DNA of 64,000 nucleotides from Jaltomata sinuosa (GCA_003996215.1 QJPP01001944.1:372001-436000), one strand, 5' to 3'; positions 10,623 through 24,507 are shown, counted from the stretch's first letter. Made by a program: numbers and translations. Notes: generated from the sequence alone by a model not told the origin.

Positions 10623-11690
10623 ATGCCTCTTAGAAGAGCTAACGCCAGGAATCAGCCAGCACCAGCAGCTCTAGCAGACCCACTGAATGAGTAATTCACG
10701 CATGCTAAATTTAGGTATGCATTCCAAGTGCTTTCCCAGGCCATGATAATTCAGGTCAATCAGCAGGTTGTGGCACCAGCTCCGCCTCAGGCTAACACTG
10801 CTGCAGCTAGAATCTGAAACATTACTCGGATGAACCCTCTGGAATTTCATGGGTCTAAATCAGAATAAGATTTTACTGATTAAATCGATAAGGTAACAAC
10901 CATTATGGGTATCACTCTGGTCGAGAGTGAAGATTTAGCCACCTACCAGTTGAAGGGAGTGGCTAATACTTGGTATCAACAGTGGAAGGAGTCTCATTGT
11001 GCGAATGCAGGTCCAGTGGATTGGAACCAGTTCAAGACTGCATTTTTCGATAGGTTCTTCCGACTTGAACTTAGGGAAGCCATGGTCCAAGAGTTCATCA
11101 ACTTGAAGCAAAATGTCATGAGTGTGAAGGATTATGCACTCAAGTTTAATTAGTTGTCTAAATATGCTCCAGCGATAGTAGCTGACTCCAGGGCTATATA
11201 AGCAAGTTCATATCTAGTGTGTTGGATGATGTGGTCAAGGAGTGCAAGATTGTTATGATAATTAAGGAGATGGATTTCTCCATATTGGTTACTTATGCTC
11301 AACAGATCGAGGAGGAGAAAATCAAAGAGAGGGGAGGAGACAGTAAAAGAACAAGAATAGTTGACTTCAACTTATCTAAACAGAGGTTAGAGGATGGAAA
11401 TTGCTCTCAGTTCTATAAAAAATCTACAACTCTAGCTTCATCTTCTACTAGTGCCCCAGTGCCTAAGTTCACACAAGATCAATGGGATAGAGTACCAGGA
11501 TCTAAGTCCTAAGGTACAGTTACTAGCGGGCGCACTCATCTAGTTTGCAAGAAGTGTGGTAGGAACCATCAAGGTGAGTGTATGGCAGGTAGTGAAAATT
11601 GATTTGGATGTGGCAAACCAGGCCACAGGATGAGAGATTTTCCAACATCTTCTCAGAAGGGCAAGGATGTCCACCCACAGAATTAGGCTA
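10623..11690 (+). pseudogene. Tekay-like gag, internal copy 1
   Basis: ATG at 10623 (MPLRRANARNQPAPA). The retrotransposon gag core is at about 10905-11153 (ATYQLKGVANTWYQQWKES, FDRFF, DYALKF), where gag assembles the particle. Two zinc knuckles at about 11545-11650 read CKKCGRNHQGEC and a damaged second one: its first Cys codon is a stop (N*FGCGK) and its last Cys is Phe (MRDF). Many stops interrupt the frame before and after the core. Gag and pol are probably one polyprotein in this family, so the end is approximate. Confidence 0.85.
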
Positions 11691-11839
11691 GTTCTACAGC
11701 AACCCTAGTAGGTCACCCCACTCAGCAGGGTGCCTCGTCTGGTAAAAGTGGTGGTCAGTGCCAAAATATGTTGTATGCCCTTCAGACTTAACAAGACCAG
11801 GAGGATTCTCTCGATGTGGTCACAGGTACGTTGTAAGTC

Positions 11840-14800
11840 TTCCATTTAGAAGTTTATGCATTTTTAGACCCAGGGGCTACACTTCTTTTTGTAACTCCAT
11901 AAATAACAGTAAATTTTTGTGTCAGTCCAGAAATCCTCCCAAAACCCTTCTCAGTATCTACTCTAGTTGGTGACCTAGTTATAGCTAGATAGGTATACCG
12001 AAATTACCCTACCACAGTTTCCCAGAAAGTCACCTCAGCCAATCTTGTAGATTTAGAAATGACTTATTTTAATATTATTCTATGCATGGATTGGTTACAT
12101 TCCTATTATACCTCAATAGATTGCAAAACTAGGATTGTTCGGTTAGTCTTAGAATGGAAGGGTAGTACATAAGTGCCTGTAGGTCGATTCATCTCTTAGC
12201 TTAAGGCCAGAAAAATAATTTCCAAGGGGTATATCTATCATATTGTTTAGGTTAAGGATTCAAAATCTGAGACCCCAACTCTCGAGTCAGTTCCAGTGGT
12301 GAATGAATTTCGAGAAGTGTTTCCAGAAGATCTTCCCGGAGTTCCTTCCAAAAGGGAAATCGACTTCGGAATAGATCTCCTTCCAGATACCCAGCCTATT
12401 TTGATTCTTTCTTAAAGAATGGCTCTAGCTGAGCTTAAGGAATTGAAGGATCAATTGAAAGACCTTCTAGAAAAGGGCTTCATCAGACCTAGCATCTCTA
12501 CATGGGGTGCTCTAGTTCTCTTCATACGTAAGAAGGACAGTTCTCTCAGGATGTGCATTGACTACCGTTAGTTGAACAAAGTCACAATAATGAATAAGTA
12601 CCCCATCCCTAGTATTTATGACTTGTTCAACCAGCTTTAGGGTGCTAGTTGTTTCTCTAAGATAGACCTCAGATCCGGCTATTATCAGCCAAGATTCAGA
12701 GATAGTGACATCCCGAAGACAGCCTTCAGGACTCGATATGGTAACTATGAATTTGTAGTTATGTCTTTTGGACTAACCAATGCTCTTGCATCTTTCGTGG
12801 ACTAATAAACAGGGTGTTCAGACACTATTTGGACTTGTTCGTCATTGTCATCATTGATGATATCCTTGTTTATTCTTGAAATGAGGAGGAGCATGTGAAT
12901 CATTTGAGGGTCACTCTGCATACTCTCAAAGAACGCCAGTTATTCGCAAAGTTCAATAAGTGTGAATTCTGGTTGAATTCAGTTTCTTTTATTGGTTATG
13001 TGGTGTCTAGTGAAGGCATCTGATTTGATTCTCAAAAGATTAAGGAAGTAAATAACTGGCCCAGACCCACCTCTCTGACAGACATAAGGAGTTTCTTGGG
13101 TTTGGCTAGTTATTACGGGAGCTTTGTTGAAGGATTTTTATCCATAGCTGCCCCATTGACCAAGTTGACTCATAAAAAGGTCTAGTTTCAATGGTCAGAT
13201 GAGTGTGAGAAAAGATTCTTAGAACTGAACACAAGGTTGACTACAACTTATATTTTGACTCTACCAGAGGGTTCAGATGGTTATGTGGTTTATTGTGATG
13301 CATCCAGGGTCGGCCTGGGTTGTGTTTTGATTCTTTAAGGTAATTTCATAGCTTATGCTTCTAGACAGCTTAAGGTTCATAAGAAGAACTACCTAACTCA
13401 TGACCTTGAGCTTGCAACTGTTGTGTTTGCCCTAAAGATCTGGAGACACTACTTGTATGTGTGCATATTAATGTGTTCACAGATCATAAGATATTCCAGT
13501 ATGTGTTCACCCAGAAAGAGTTGAATCTTCATCAGATAAGGTTGCTTGACTTTCTCAAAAACTATGATATGAATGTTCTCTACCATCTGGGTAAGGCCAA
13601 TATAGTGGCTGATTCCATCAGCAGACTGTCCATGGGTAGCGTGTCACATGTTGAGAAAGAGAGGAAAGAATTAGCCAGGGATGTTTATAGGCTTTCTAGC
13701 TTAGGAGTTTGCCTCATTGACACGATAGATGGTGGTGTTATAGTCCAGAATGGGTCAGAATATTTATTGGTAATGGAGGCTAAAGAGAAAAAAGACAGTG
13801 ATCCCATATTTCTTCTGTTTAAAAGTGCAGTTCGTCAGCAGAGAGTAGAGGTTTTCTCCCAAGGGGGAGATGGTATGCTCCGCAACAAGGGTCGTTTATG
13901 TGTACCTGATGTGGGTGAGTTGAGGAAGTAGATTCTTATAAAATCCCATAATTCCATATATTCTATTCATATGGGTTCCACTAAGATATACCGTGATCTA
14001 CAGGAAGTCTATTGGTGGAACGGCATGAAGAGGGACATCACAAATTTTATGGCTAAGTGTCCCAACTGTCAGTAGGTAAAAGTCGAACATCAAAAACCAG
14101 GAGGTGTGACTCAGGAGATTAGCATTCCTACTTGAAAGTGGGAAGTAATCAACATGGATTTCATTACGGGTTAACCTCTTACTCGCAGACAGCATGACTC
14201 CATTTGGGTGATAGTGGACAGAGTCACTAAGTCATCTCACTTCTTGGTTGTCAAGACTACAAATTTAGTAGAGGACTATGCCAGACTCTACATCAGCGAG
14301 ATAGTCAGGTTACATGGGGTTCCCTTGTCTATCATCTCAGATAGGGGTCCTTAATATACATCTCATTTTTTGAGATCATTTCAAAAAGGTCTTGGTCCTA
14401 AGGTGAATCTTAGTACAATATTTCATTCGTAGATGGATGGTCAGGCAGAGCATACTTTTCAGACCTTAGAGTACATATTGAGAGCTTGCGTGATCTATTT
14501 CAAGGGTAGTTGGGATGATCACCTACCCCTCATAGAGTTTGCCTATAATAACAGTTTCCACTCCAGTATTCAGATGGCCCGATATGATGTACTCTATGGG
14601 TGTAGATGCAGGTCTCTGGTTGGTTGGTTTGAAGTAGGTAAAGCAGCCTTGGTAGGGACAAATTTAGCTCATGAGTCTATGGAGAAAGTTCATCTCATAA
14701 GAAAAATATTGAAAATAGCTCAGAGTCATCAGAAGTCTTATGCAAATGTGAGGAGAAGGGACTTAGAGTTTGAGATCGATAATTGGGTCTTTCTGAAAGT

Positions 14801-15158
14801 GTCACCCATGAAGGGGGTGATGAGATTTAACAAGAAAGGAAAGCTCAGTCCCAGGTATGTAGGTCCTTACATAATCTTGAAAAGGGTTGGTAATGTGGCT
14901 TATGAGTTAGAGCTACCAGCAAAACTAGTAGCGGTTCATCTAGACTTTCACATTTCCTTATTGAAGAAGTGTGTGGGTGATCCAGCATCTATAGTACCTT
15001 TAGAGAGTGTAACTGTGAAGGATAGCCTCACCTTGTGTGTCACTTTAGTGAACGTTTTGTGGAGAAATTAGTCTGTAGAGGGAGCTACTTAGGAAGCAGA
15101 AGTAGCCATGATGACCAAGTACCCTCACCTCTTTCCCTTCGATCCAGTTTCAGCTTGA
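11840..15158 (+). pseudogene. Tekay-like pol, internal copy 1 (PR-RT-RH-IN-chromodomain)
   Basis: Order of domains: aspartic protease with DPGAT near 11869 and LCMDWLHSYY; reverse transcriptase 12420-13130 (RKKDSSLRMCIDYR, active-site IIDD near 12850-12861); RNase H with a catalytic Asp (DAS, 13297), TDHK near 13481 and VADSISRLS; integrase from about 13970 with zinc-finger residues, Asp in MDFITG, Asp in SDRGP near 14340 and Glu in GQAEH near 14443; GPY module (RYVGPY, about 14852). The chromodomain-like tail to TGA at 15156 is shortened by about 50 bp against copy 2. A one-base deletion near 12805 shifts RT, and many stops include TGA at 14133 that is shared with copy 2. Not functional. Confidence 0.9.
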
Positions 15159-15349
15159 GGTAATAGTTCCTCTCCAGTTTCTCAGTTTACTCTCATGTAA
15201 TTCGGTCTCAGTATCATATTCCCTTAGCCATTCTTGCATTTTAGCATAGTTGCATACTCATGGGACTCAGTACAGCTAGATATCAATTTCTAGTACTCAT
15301 TTGGTAGGGATTGAAGCTCTTTTCCTCCAAACTTAGCTTGTTTAGTCTT

Positions 15350-15383
15350 CATTCGAGGAAGAATGATCTCAAGGGGGAGATAT
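15350..15383 (+). other. Pre-LTR stem-loop and PPT, copy 1
   Basis: CATTCGAGGAAGAATG (15350-15365) pairs CATTC with GAATG. AAGGGGGAGATAT follows to the LTR start. Confidence 0.8.
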
Positions 15384-17413
15384 GGTAACACCTTAGAACT
15401 TCCAAGCCTAGACTCAGCTTAGAAAAATGAGAAAAAAATAATTTTCCCAATTGTTAGCGGGAATCACGAGTTGGATCCATGACCCATGAAAGTTTCCATG
15501 AGTCATGTAATGGACCCATGGAATCTATCGGAGACCTAAAAATTTCTCTAAGAACTACGATTGGGTTTTACGAACCGTGAAAGGATCCATGAACCATGAA
15601 CCCGATTCGTGGAACCAGACCAGAGGCCATCCATTTCTCTGGGTACCACGATTGGGTTCTACGGATCGTGGAAGGATCCACGTGTCGTGAACCCAAGTCA
15701 TGGAACCCAATTCCAGTAGCCCAAATTTAAGGTCCAGGAACCACGAAAATATTCCACAAGCCATAGAAGTTTCCACGAGTCATGGAACCTATCTGTGGAA
15801 TCAGAGTAGCGAATTTCAGCAGTTTTCTTTTAAAATTTCCAGGGGAATTCTAGACTTTTCCTACCTCTTTTAAAGCCTAAGCTATGATGTTTTGGTTATT
15901 ATAAGCCTATTTTATTAGTCAAAAACTACCTAAATCACCTATTCTCCTAAAATCAACAAACTTAGAAAGAAATAGGAGAAAAGAGGTGATAGTTTTCCCT
16001 CAAGAACATGCAGAAGGTTCTACAAGCTCAGCCTCAAGAATCCAAAGGATTTCTCCATCAGCTCTCCATCAGTTCTCCACCAGGTATGTGGGATTTCATA
16101 AATGGGTCCCTTTCACCCATTGAGTCCCTAGAATTCAGCTAGTCTTTCAGTTCTCCACAGATTATTCAGACCTAGGGTTTCTTAATTCTTAGGGATTCAT
16201 TGTAATTCAGATTCTACTATTTATATGATATTATATTCATGGTTCTTGGAGAGTTAGTATAGTCACATGTTAAGGACTCAGAAACCCTATCTTGTGTCAA
16301 TCTCAGCATGTCTAAATTATACTTGCTGGGTAGATAATTCAATCCATCATGTTTCAGATTTCGAATGCCATCAGTTCAGATAAAGTTATTGCATTCTCAT
16401 TTGCTCTATCCAGTATTTCAACTTGCATTTCATTTCTTACATTCCGTTGGGAGAAGACTTAGTACTGAGTGGAGAAGGGGATAAAGGCTTAGCGATTAGA
16501 ATAGGCTGATACCTTTAGTAGCAGTCCCCAAATCCCAGAACTACTGTGCCACCGTAGGTATAGAAGGGGGTCAATTGATAGATTAGGTTGTTCACCCTTG
16601 TCCCTTGTGAACATCAGTTAGTGGATCCACTTCAGACTTGTTTGTACCCTTGGCATGGTATGAACACCCTTCTACCCATGGTTACAGGATGGCCTCATAG
16701 TTAGCTCAGCTTAGGTTATGTCGGTAGTAGTATCTCCCACAGTCGACTCAGCATTGTATTGACCTCGTATACAGCTATTTTAGTCTAGTTTAGCATGTTA
16801 TGATGTTCACATTCAGTTACTGGGTCATTGCACTCGCAGATACCTTTCAGCTCATGTTCCATGCTATATACATCTATGTTATTATTCATGCTTACAGTTT
16901 TGATTATACATATCCCGCATGCTCATTACATTCGAAGTACTAATGCATACTTTTGTGCTACATCATTTCATGATGTAGGTTCAAGCGCTCAACATCCAGA
17001 CCGCGCTTAGATCAACTCCCATTCTCTATTCAGTAGCCTCATTGGTGAGTCCTCATAGGTCGAGGAAGATAGATATTCTTGAATCAGTCATATTATTTCC
17101 GTTTTTAGATTATTGGAATTAGCTGGGGGCATGCCCCAGCAACTCATATGACTTAGAGGCTTTCTAACATAGATTAGATTAAGATATTGAGTAGTTATTG
17201 TTGTTTTTTGTCAACACTATAATCTATATATATTTTTATATTCAGACATATTTTGGGCTCTTTCCCACTTCAGATATTAAACTACTTTCAACTTCCGCTC
17301 AATGGATGTTTTTAACTAAACTTGTCTAGATAAGCCAGACAATGGGTTAGCTTGGGATCACTTATGACATTAAGCACCGTCTTACATATAGGGAGTATCC
17401 TCGGGGCATGACA
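15384..17413 (+). mobile_element. Tekay-like LTR 2 (inner)
   Basis: Begins GGTAACACC (T to G change of the usual TG) and ends GACA. It has the same CCACGA/TCGTGG word array at about 15465-15800 and a small deletion near 16398 against the other LTRs. It serves as 3' LTR of copy 1 and 5' LTR of copy 2, with no target duplication at either edge. Confidence 0.9.
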
Positions 17414-17417
17414 AACT

Positions 17418-17429
17418 TGTTATCAGAGC
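17418..17429 (+). other. PBS of internal region 2, one mismatch
   Basis: TGTTATCAGAGC differs from the PBS of copy 1 at one base (G to T). It is four bases from the LTR. Confidence 0.85.
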
Positions 17430-17629
17430 ATAAGGTTCAAGTGTCCTAGGGTGTTTGAAAGTCGTGTCAAGTAGAGCCTTCTTCATGGGTGTGAAGCATG
17501 CCACACTTATGGGGGAGGAGATATGATATTTCATTAGGAACAACTCCCCTTCTTTCTTTTCCATCTCATTCTATAGATTATGAACTCTATTTAATCTCCT
17601 TCTAACTCGTGCTCTTCGCATTTTAGAAA

Positions 17630-18700
17630 AAGCCTCCCAAAATAGCTAACGCCAGGAATCAGGCAGCTCCAGCAGACCCATTAAATGCGAAAGTCATGCA
17701 TGCTAACTTTAGGGTTGCATTCCAAGTCCTTTCTTAGGCCATGACATCTCAAGTCAATCAGCAGGCTGTGGCACCAGCTCCCCCTCAAGCTAACACTATT
17801 ACAGCTAGAATCCTAGACTTCACTTAGATGAACCCTCTGGAATTTCATGGGTCTAAATAAGAAGAGGATCCACAAGAGTTTATTGATGACATCCAAAAGG
17901 TAACAAACATTATGGGTGTCACATCGATCGAGAGTGTAAATTTAGCCGCCTACCAGTTAAAGGGAGTGGCTAATACTTGGTATCAACAGTGAAAGAAGTC
18001 TCATTGTGCGAATTCAGGTCTAATGGATTGGAAATAGTTCAAGACTGCATTTTTGGACATGTTCTTCCTAATTTAACTTAGGGAAGCCAAGGTCAAATAG
18101 TTCATCAACTTGAAGCAGAATGACATGAGTGTGAAGGATTATGCACTCAAGTTTACTCAGTTGTCTAAGTATGCTCCAGCGATAGTTGCTGACTCCAGGG
18201 CCCATATGAGCAAGTTCGTATCTGGTGTGTTGGATGATGTGGTCAAGGAGTGCAAGACTGCTATGCTGATTAAGGAGATGAATTTCTCCAGATTGTTTAC
18301 TTATGCTCAGCAGATCGAGAAGGAGAAAATCAATGAGAGGGGAGAAGGTAGTAAGAAAGCTAGAACATGTGACTTCAACTACTCTCATCAGAGGTCAGAG
18401 GATGGAAATAGCTCTCAGTTCTGTCAAAAATCTTCAACCCCTGCTTCATCTTTTACTAGTGCCCCAGTGTCTAAGTTCGGACAGGATTGACGGGATAGAG
18501 CTCCACGATCTAAGTCCCATGTTATAGTCACTAGCAGGCGCACTCATCCAGTTTGCAAGAAGTTTTGTAGGAACCACCAGGGTGAGTGTATGGTAGGTAG
18601 TAGAAATTACTTTGGATGTGGAAAACTAGGCCACAGGATGAAAGATTGTCCAGCAGCTTCTCAAAAGGGCAAGGATGTCCACCCATAAAAACAGTCTAGT
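17630..18700 (+). pseudogene. Tekay-like gag, internal copy 2, start codon lost
   Basis: The ATG of copies 1 and 3 is AAG here (17630-17632). The gag core survives around 17880-18330 (MSVKDYALKFTQLSKYAPAI, 126 open codons at 18110-18490). The zinc knuckles at about 18550-18660 read CKKFCRNHQGEC, with the second Cys lost, and CFGCGKLGHRMKDCP intact. Stops interrupt both sides of the open stretch. Confidence 0.85.
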
Positions 18701-18778
18701 TCTACAGCAGCCCCAGTGGGTCACCCCACTCAGTAGGGTGCCTCATCTTGTAAAGGTGGTGGTCAGCACCAAAACAGG

Positions 18779-21700
18779 TTGTATGCCCTTCAGACTCGAC
18801 AGAACCTGGAGGATTCTCCTAATGTGGTCATGGGTATGTTGCAAGTCTTCCACTTAGATGTCTATGCATTGTTAGACCCAGAGGCTACACTTACTTTTGT
18901 AACTCCATACATAGCAGTAAATTTTGGTGTCAGTCCAGAAATCCTCCCAGAACCCTTCTCAGTGTCTACTCTAGTTGGAGACCCAGTTATAGCTAGATGG
19001 GTATACAAAAATTGCCCTGTCGTAGTTTCCAAAAAAGTCATCTCGGCCGATCTTATAGATTTAGAAATGACTGATTTAGATATTATTCTAGGCATGGATT
19101 GGTTACATTCCTATTATGCCTCAGTAGACTTCAGAACTAGGATCATTCAGTTTTTTTTTCCAAACAAGCGAGTCTTAGAATGGAAGGATAGTACCTTAGT
19201 GCCTGTAGGTCAATTCAGCTCTTACCTTAAGGCCAGAAAAATGATTTCCAGCAGATATATCTATCATCTTGTTCGATTTAAGGATTCAAACATTGAGACC
19301 CCAACTCTCGAGTCAGTTCCAGTGGTGAATGAATTCCTAGAAGCATTTCCAAAAGATCTTCCCAGAGTTCCTCCAGAAAGGGAAATCGACTTCGAAATAT
19401 ATCTCCTTCAAGATCCCAGCCTATTTCAATTCCTCCTTACAAAATGGCTCCAACTGAGCTTAAGGAATTGAAGGATCAGTTGAAAGACCTTCTAGAAAAC
19501 TGCTTCATCAGACCCAATATCTCTCCATGGGGTGCTCCACTTCTCTTCATACGTAAGAAGGACGGTTTTCTCAGGATGTGCATTGACTACCGTCAGTTGA
19601 ACAAAGTCACAATAAAGAATAAGTACCCCATCCCCATGATTGATGACTTGTTCGACTAGCTTCAGGGTTTTAGTTGCTTCTCGAAGATAGACCTAAGGTC
19701 CGGCTTTCATCAGCTCAGATTCAGAGATAGTGATATCCCAAAGATAGCCTTCAAGACTCGATATGGTGACTATGAATTTGTAGTTATGTCTTTTGGACTA
19801 ACCAATGCTCCTGCAGCTTTTATGGACTTAATGAACAGGGTGTTCAGACAGTATTTGGACTTGTTTATCATTTTCTTCATTGATGATATCCTTGTTTATT
19901 ATCGAAATGATAAGGAGCATGCGAATCATCTGAGGGTCATTATACAGACTCTCAAAGACCGCCAGTTATTCGCCAAGTTCAGTAAGTGTGAATTCTAGTT
20001 GAAATCAGTTCCTTTTCTTGGTATGTGGTGTCTAGTTAAGGCATCCGAGTTGAATCTCAGAAGATTGAGGCAGTAAAGAACTGGCCCAGACCCACCTCTC
20101 CGATAGACATCAAGAGTTTCTTGGGTTTGGCTAGTTATTACAGGAGGTTTGTTGAAGGATTTTCATCCATAGCTACCCCATTGACCAAGTTGACTCAGAA
20201 AAAGGTCAACTTTCAGTGGTCAGATGAGTGTGAGAAGAGATTCTTAGAACTGAAGACTAAGTTGACTACAGCTCCAATTTTGACTCTACCATAGGGTTCA
20301 GACAGTTCTGTGGTTTATTCTGATGCATCTAGGGTCAGCCTGGATTGTCTTTTGATGCAGCAGTGTATGGTCATAGCTTATGCTTCCAGAAAGCTTAAGG
20401 TTCACAAGAAGAACTAACTGACTCATGACCTTGAGCTTGCAGCTGTTGTGTTTGCCCTAAATATCTAGAGACACTACTTGTATGGTGTGCATGTTGATGT
20501 GTTCACAGATCATAAGAGCCTCCAGTATGTTTTTGCCCAGAAAGAGTTTCTTCATCAGATAAGGTGGCTTAAGTTCCTCAAGAACTATGATATGAATGTG
20601 ATCTACCATCCCGGTAAGGCCAATGTAGTGGCTGATGCCCTCAGCAGACTGTCCATGGGTAGCATGTCACATGTTGATAAAGAGAGGAAAGAATTAGCCA
20701 CGGATGTTCATAGGCTTGCTCGCTTAGGAGTTTGCCTCATGGACATGGCAGATGGTGGTGTAATAGTTCAGAATGGTTCAGAATCTTAATTAGTAGCGAA
20801 GGTTAAAGAGAAACAAGACAGTGATCCCATATTGCTTCAGTTGAAAGGTGCAGTTCGTTAGCAGAGAGTAGAGGTTTCCTCCCAAGGGGAGATGATATGC
20901 TCCGCTACTTGGGCCATTTATGTGTACCTGATGTGGGTGAGTTGACACAGTAGATCCTTACAGAATTCCATAATTCAAGATATTCTGTTTATTCGGGTTC
21001 CACTAAGATATACCGTAATCTACAGGAAGTCTATTGGTGGAACGACATGAAGAGGGACATCACAGAATTTGTGGCTAAGGGTCCTAATTGTCAGCAGGTT
21101 AAAGTAGAACATCAGAAACTAGGAGGTGTGACTCAGGAGATTAGCATTCCTACTTGAAAGTGGGAAGTGATCAACATGGATTTCATTACGGGTTTACCTC
21201 GTACTCGCAGAAAACATGACTCTATTTGGGTGATAGTGGACAGAGTCACTAAGTCATCTCACTTCTTGGTTGTCAAGACTACAAATTTAGCGGAGGACTT
21301 TGCCAGACTGTACATCAGTGAGATAGTTAGGTTACATGGGGTTTCCTTGTCTATCATCTTAGATAGGGGTCCTCAATTTACGTCTTATTTCTGGAGATCA
21401 TTTTAGAAAGGTCTTGGTACTTAGGTGAATCTTAGTACAACATTTCATCCACATATGGATGGTCAGGCAGAGCGTACCATTCAGACCTTAGAAGAAATCT
21501 TGAGAGTTTGTGTGATAGATTTCAAGGGTAGTTGGGATGATCACCTACCCCTCATAGAGTTTGCCTATAATAACAATTTCCACTCTAGTATTCAGATGGC
21601 CCTATATGACGCACTTTATGGGCAAAGATGCAGGTCACCAGTTGGTTGGTGCAAAGTAGGTGAGGCAGCCTTAGTTTGGCTAAATTAGATTCATGAGGCT

Positions 21701-22234
21701 ATGGAGAAAGTTTAGCTCATCAGAGAAAGATTGAAAACACCTCAGAGTCATCAGAAATCTTATGCAGATGTGAGGAGAAGGGACATAGAGTTTGAGATCG
21801 ATGATTGGGTCTTTCTGAAAGTGTCACCCATGAAGGGGGTGATGAGATTTGTAAATAAAGGAAAGCTCAGTCCCAGGTATGTAGGTCCTTACAGAATCTT
21901 GAAAAGGGTTGGTAATGTGGCCTATGAGTTAGAGATGCCAGTAGAACTAGCATCGGTTCATTTAGTCTTTCACATTTCCTTGTTGAAGAAGTGTGTGGGT
22001 GGTCCAGCATCGATAGGACCTTTATAGAGTGTAGTTGTGAAGGATAGCTTCACCTATGAGGAGGTTCCAGTTGAGATTCTTGTCCATCAGGTTCGTAGGT
22101 TGAGAACTAAGGAAGTCGCTTTTGTGAAGGTTTTGTGGAGAAATCAGTCCGTAGACGGAGCTACTTGGGAAGCAGAAGCAGCCATGATAACCAAGTACCC
22201 TCACCTCATTCCCTCTGATCTAGATTCAGCTTGA
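18779..22234 (+). pseudogene. Tekay-like pol, internal copy 2 (most complete)
   Basis: The protease ORF 18779-19471 has LDPEAT where copies 1 and 3 have DPGAT, so the active-site Gly is Glu, and it has LGMDWLHSYY. A one-base deletion near 19410 shifts into RT (19444-19998: RKKDGFLRMCIDYR, catalytic FIDD near 19880). Stops at 19657 and 19996 are shared with copy 3. RNase H has TDHKSLQYV near 20505 and VADALSRLS. The integrase Asp residues are in MDFITG (about 21178) and LDRGPQF (about 21361), its Glu in GQAERT (about 21467). The GPY module is followed by a full chromodomain-like tail (VKVLWRNQSVDGATWEAE) to TGA at 22232. A stop at 21155 is shared with copy 1. Confidence 0.9.
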
Positions 22235-22425
22235 GGTAATAGTTCCTCTCGAGTTTCTCAGTTTACTCTCATGTAATTCAATCTCAATATCATTTTCCCT
22301 CAGCTATTCTTGTATTTTAGCATAGTTGCATACTCATAAGACTCAATTCAGCTAGATATAAGTTTCTAATACACGTTTGGTAGGGAGTGCACCTCTTTTC
22401 CTCCAAACTCAGCTTGTTTAGCCTT

Positions 22426-22459
22426 CATTCGAGGATGAATGATCCCAAGGGGGAGATAT
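22426..22459 (+). other. Pre-LTR stem-loop and PPT, copy 2
   Basis: CATTCGAGGATGAATG (22426-22441): 6-bp stem with one G-U pair and loop AGGA. AAGGGGGAGATAT runs to the LTR. Confidence 0.85.
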
Positions 22460-24491
22460 TGTAACACCTCAGAACTTCCAAGCCTGGACTACGCTCAGAA
22501 AAACCAGAAAAAAATAATTTTCCCAACTGTCAGCCGAAATCACAAGTTGGATCCATGACCTGTGGAAGTTTCCACGAGTCACAGACTAGACCCATAGAAT
22601 TAGATTAGAGACTTGAAAATTTCTATGAGAAGCACGATTGGGTTCTACGAATCGTGGAAGCATCCATGAGCCATGAACCCGAGTCTTGGAACCAGACCAT
22701 AGGACAACCATTTCTATGAGAACTACGATTGGGTTCTACGAATCGTGGAAAGATCCATGAGTCATGAACCCAAGTATTGGAACCCAATTCTAGTAGCCCA
22801 AATTTCATATCCAAGAACCACGATAGGATTCCATGAGCCGTAGAAGTTTCCACGAGTCGTGGAACCCATCCATGCAATCTGAGTTGCGAATTTTAGCAAT
22901 TTTCTTTTAAAATTTTCAGGGGAATTCCAGACTTTTCCTACCTCTTTTAAAGCCTAAGATATGATTTTTTGGTTATTCTAAGCCTAGCTTATTAGTCAAA
23001 ACAACCAAAATCACCTATTCTCCTAAAATCATCGGACTTAGAAAGAAATAGGAAAAAAAAGGCGATAGTTTTCCCTCAAGAACAGGCAGAAGGTTCTACA
23101 AGCTCAGCCCCAAGATTCCAAAGGATTTCTCCATCAGTTCTTCACTAGGTATGTGGTATTTCATCAATGGGTCCCTTTCAGCCATTGAGTCCCTAGAATT
23201 CAGCCAGTCTTTCAGTTCTCCACAGATTATTCAGACCTAGGGTTCCTCATTCTTAGGGATTCATTGTAATTCAGATTCTATTATTTATATGATATTATAT
23301 TCATAGTTCTTGGAGAGTTCGTATAATCACATGTTCAGGACTCAAAAACCCTAGCTTTTATCAATCTCAGCATGTCTAACTTATACTTTCTAGGTAGATA
23401 ATTCAAACTATCATGTTTCAGATTTTGAATGCCATCATTTCAGATAAAGTTATTGCATTCTCAGATGTTTATCAGTATTTGAGCTATCTAGTATTTCAGC
23501 TTGCATTCATTGCTTACATTCCATTGGGAGTAGACTTAGTACTGAGAGGATAAGGGGATGAAGGATTGGCTGTTAGAATAAGCTGAGACCTTTAGTAGCA
23601 GTCCCCAAATCCCAGAACTACGGTGCCAGCGTAGGTATAGAAAGAGGTCAATTGACAGATTAGGTTGGTCACCCTTGTCCCTTGTGAACATCAGTTAATG
23701 GATCCACTTCAGACTTGTTTGTACACTTGGCAAGGTATGAACACCCTTCCACCCAGGGTTACAGGATGGCCCCATAGTTAGCTCAGCTTAGGGTATGTCG
23801 GTAGTAGTATCTCCCATAGTCAGACTCAGCATTGCATTTACCTCGTATACAGTTATTTCTATCCAGTTTAGCATGTTATGATGTTCATGTTCAGTTACTG
23901 GGTCGTTACATCTGAGATACCTTTCAGCTCATGTTCCATGCTATATACTTCTATGTCATTATTCATGTTTACAGTTTTGATTATACATATCTCGTATGCT
24001 TAGTACATTTGAAGTACTAATGCATACTTTTGTGCTACATCATTTCATGATGTAGGTTCAGGCGCTCAATATCCAGACCGTGCTTAGATTGATTCCCATT
24101 CGCTATTCAGCAGCCTCATTGGTGAGTCCTTATAGATAGAAGATGATAGACATGCTTGATCTTTCAGTCTTATTATTTCCATTTTTAGATTATTAGAGTT
24201 AGTTAGGGGCATATCCTAGAATCCTATATCAGTTAGAGGCTTTCCGACATAGATTAGATTCAGCTATTGAAAGTTATTGTTGTTTTCTATCATCACTATA
24301 CTCTATATATATTTTTATATTCAGACATGTTTTGGGCTCTTTCTCACTTCAGATATTAAACTGCTTTTAACTTTTGCACAATATATGTTTTTAACTGAAA
24401 TTGTCTAGATAAGAAGACAATGGGTTAGCTTGGGGTCACTTATGGTAGTAAGCACCATGTTATGTCTAGAGGGTATCCTTTGGACGTGACA
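22460..24491 (+). mobile_element. Tekay-like LTR 3 (inner)
   Basis: TGTAACACC to GACA. It carries the word array and the same body as LTRs 1, 2 and 4. No gene seen. Confidence 0.9.
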
Positions 24492-24495
24492 AACT

Positions 24496-24507
24496 TGGTA
24501 TTAGAGC
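24496..24507 (+). other. PBS of internal region 3, one mismatch
   Basis: TGGTATTAGAGC, a C to T change from the PBS of copy 1, four bases after the LTR. Confidence 0.85.
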
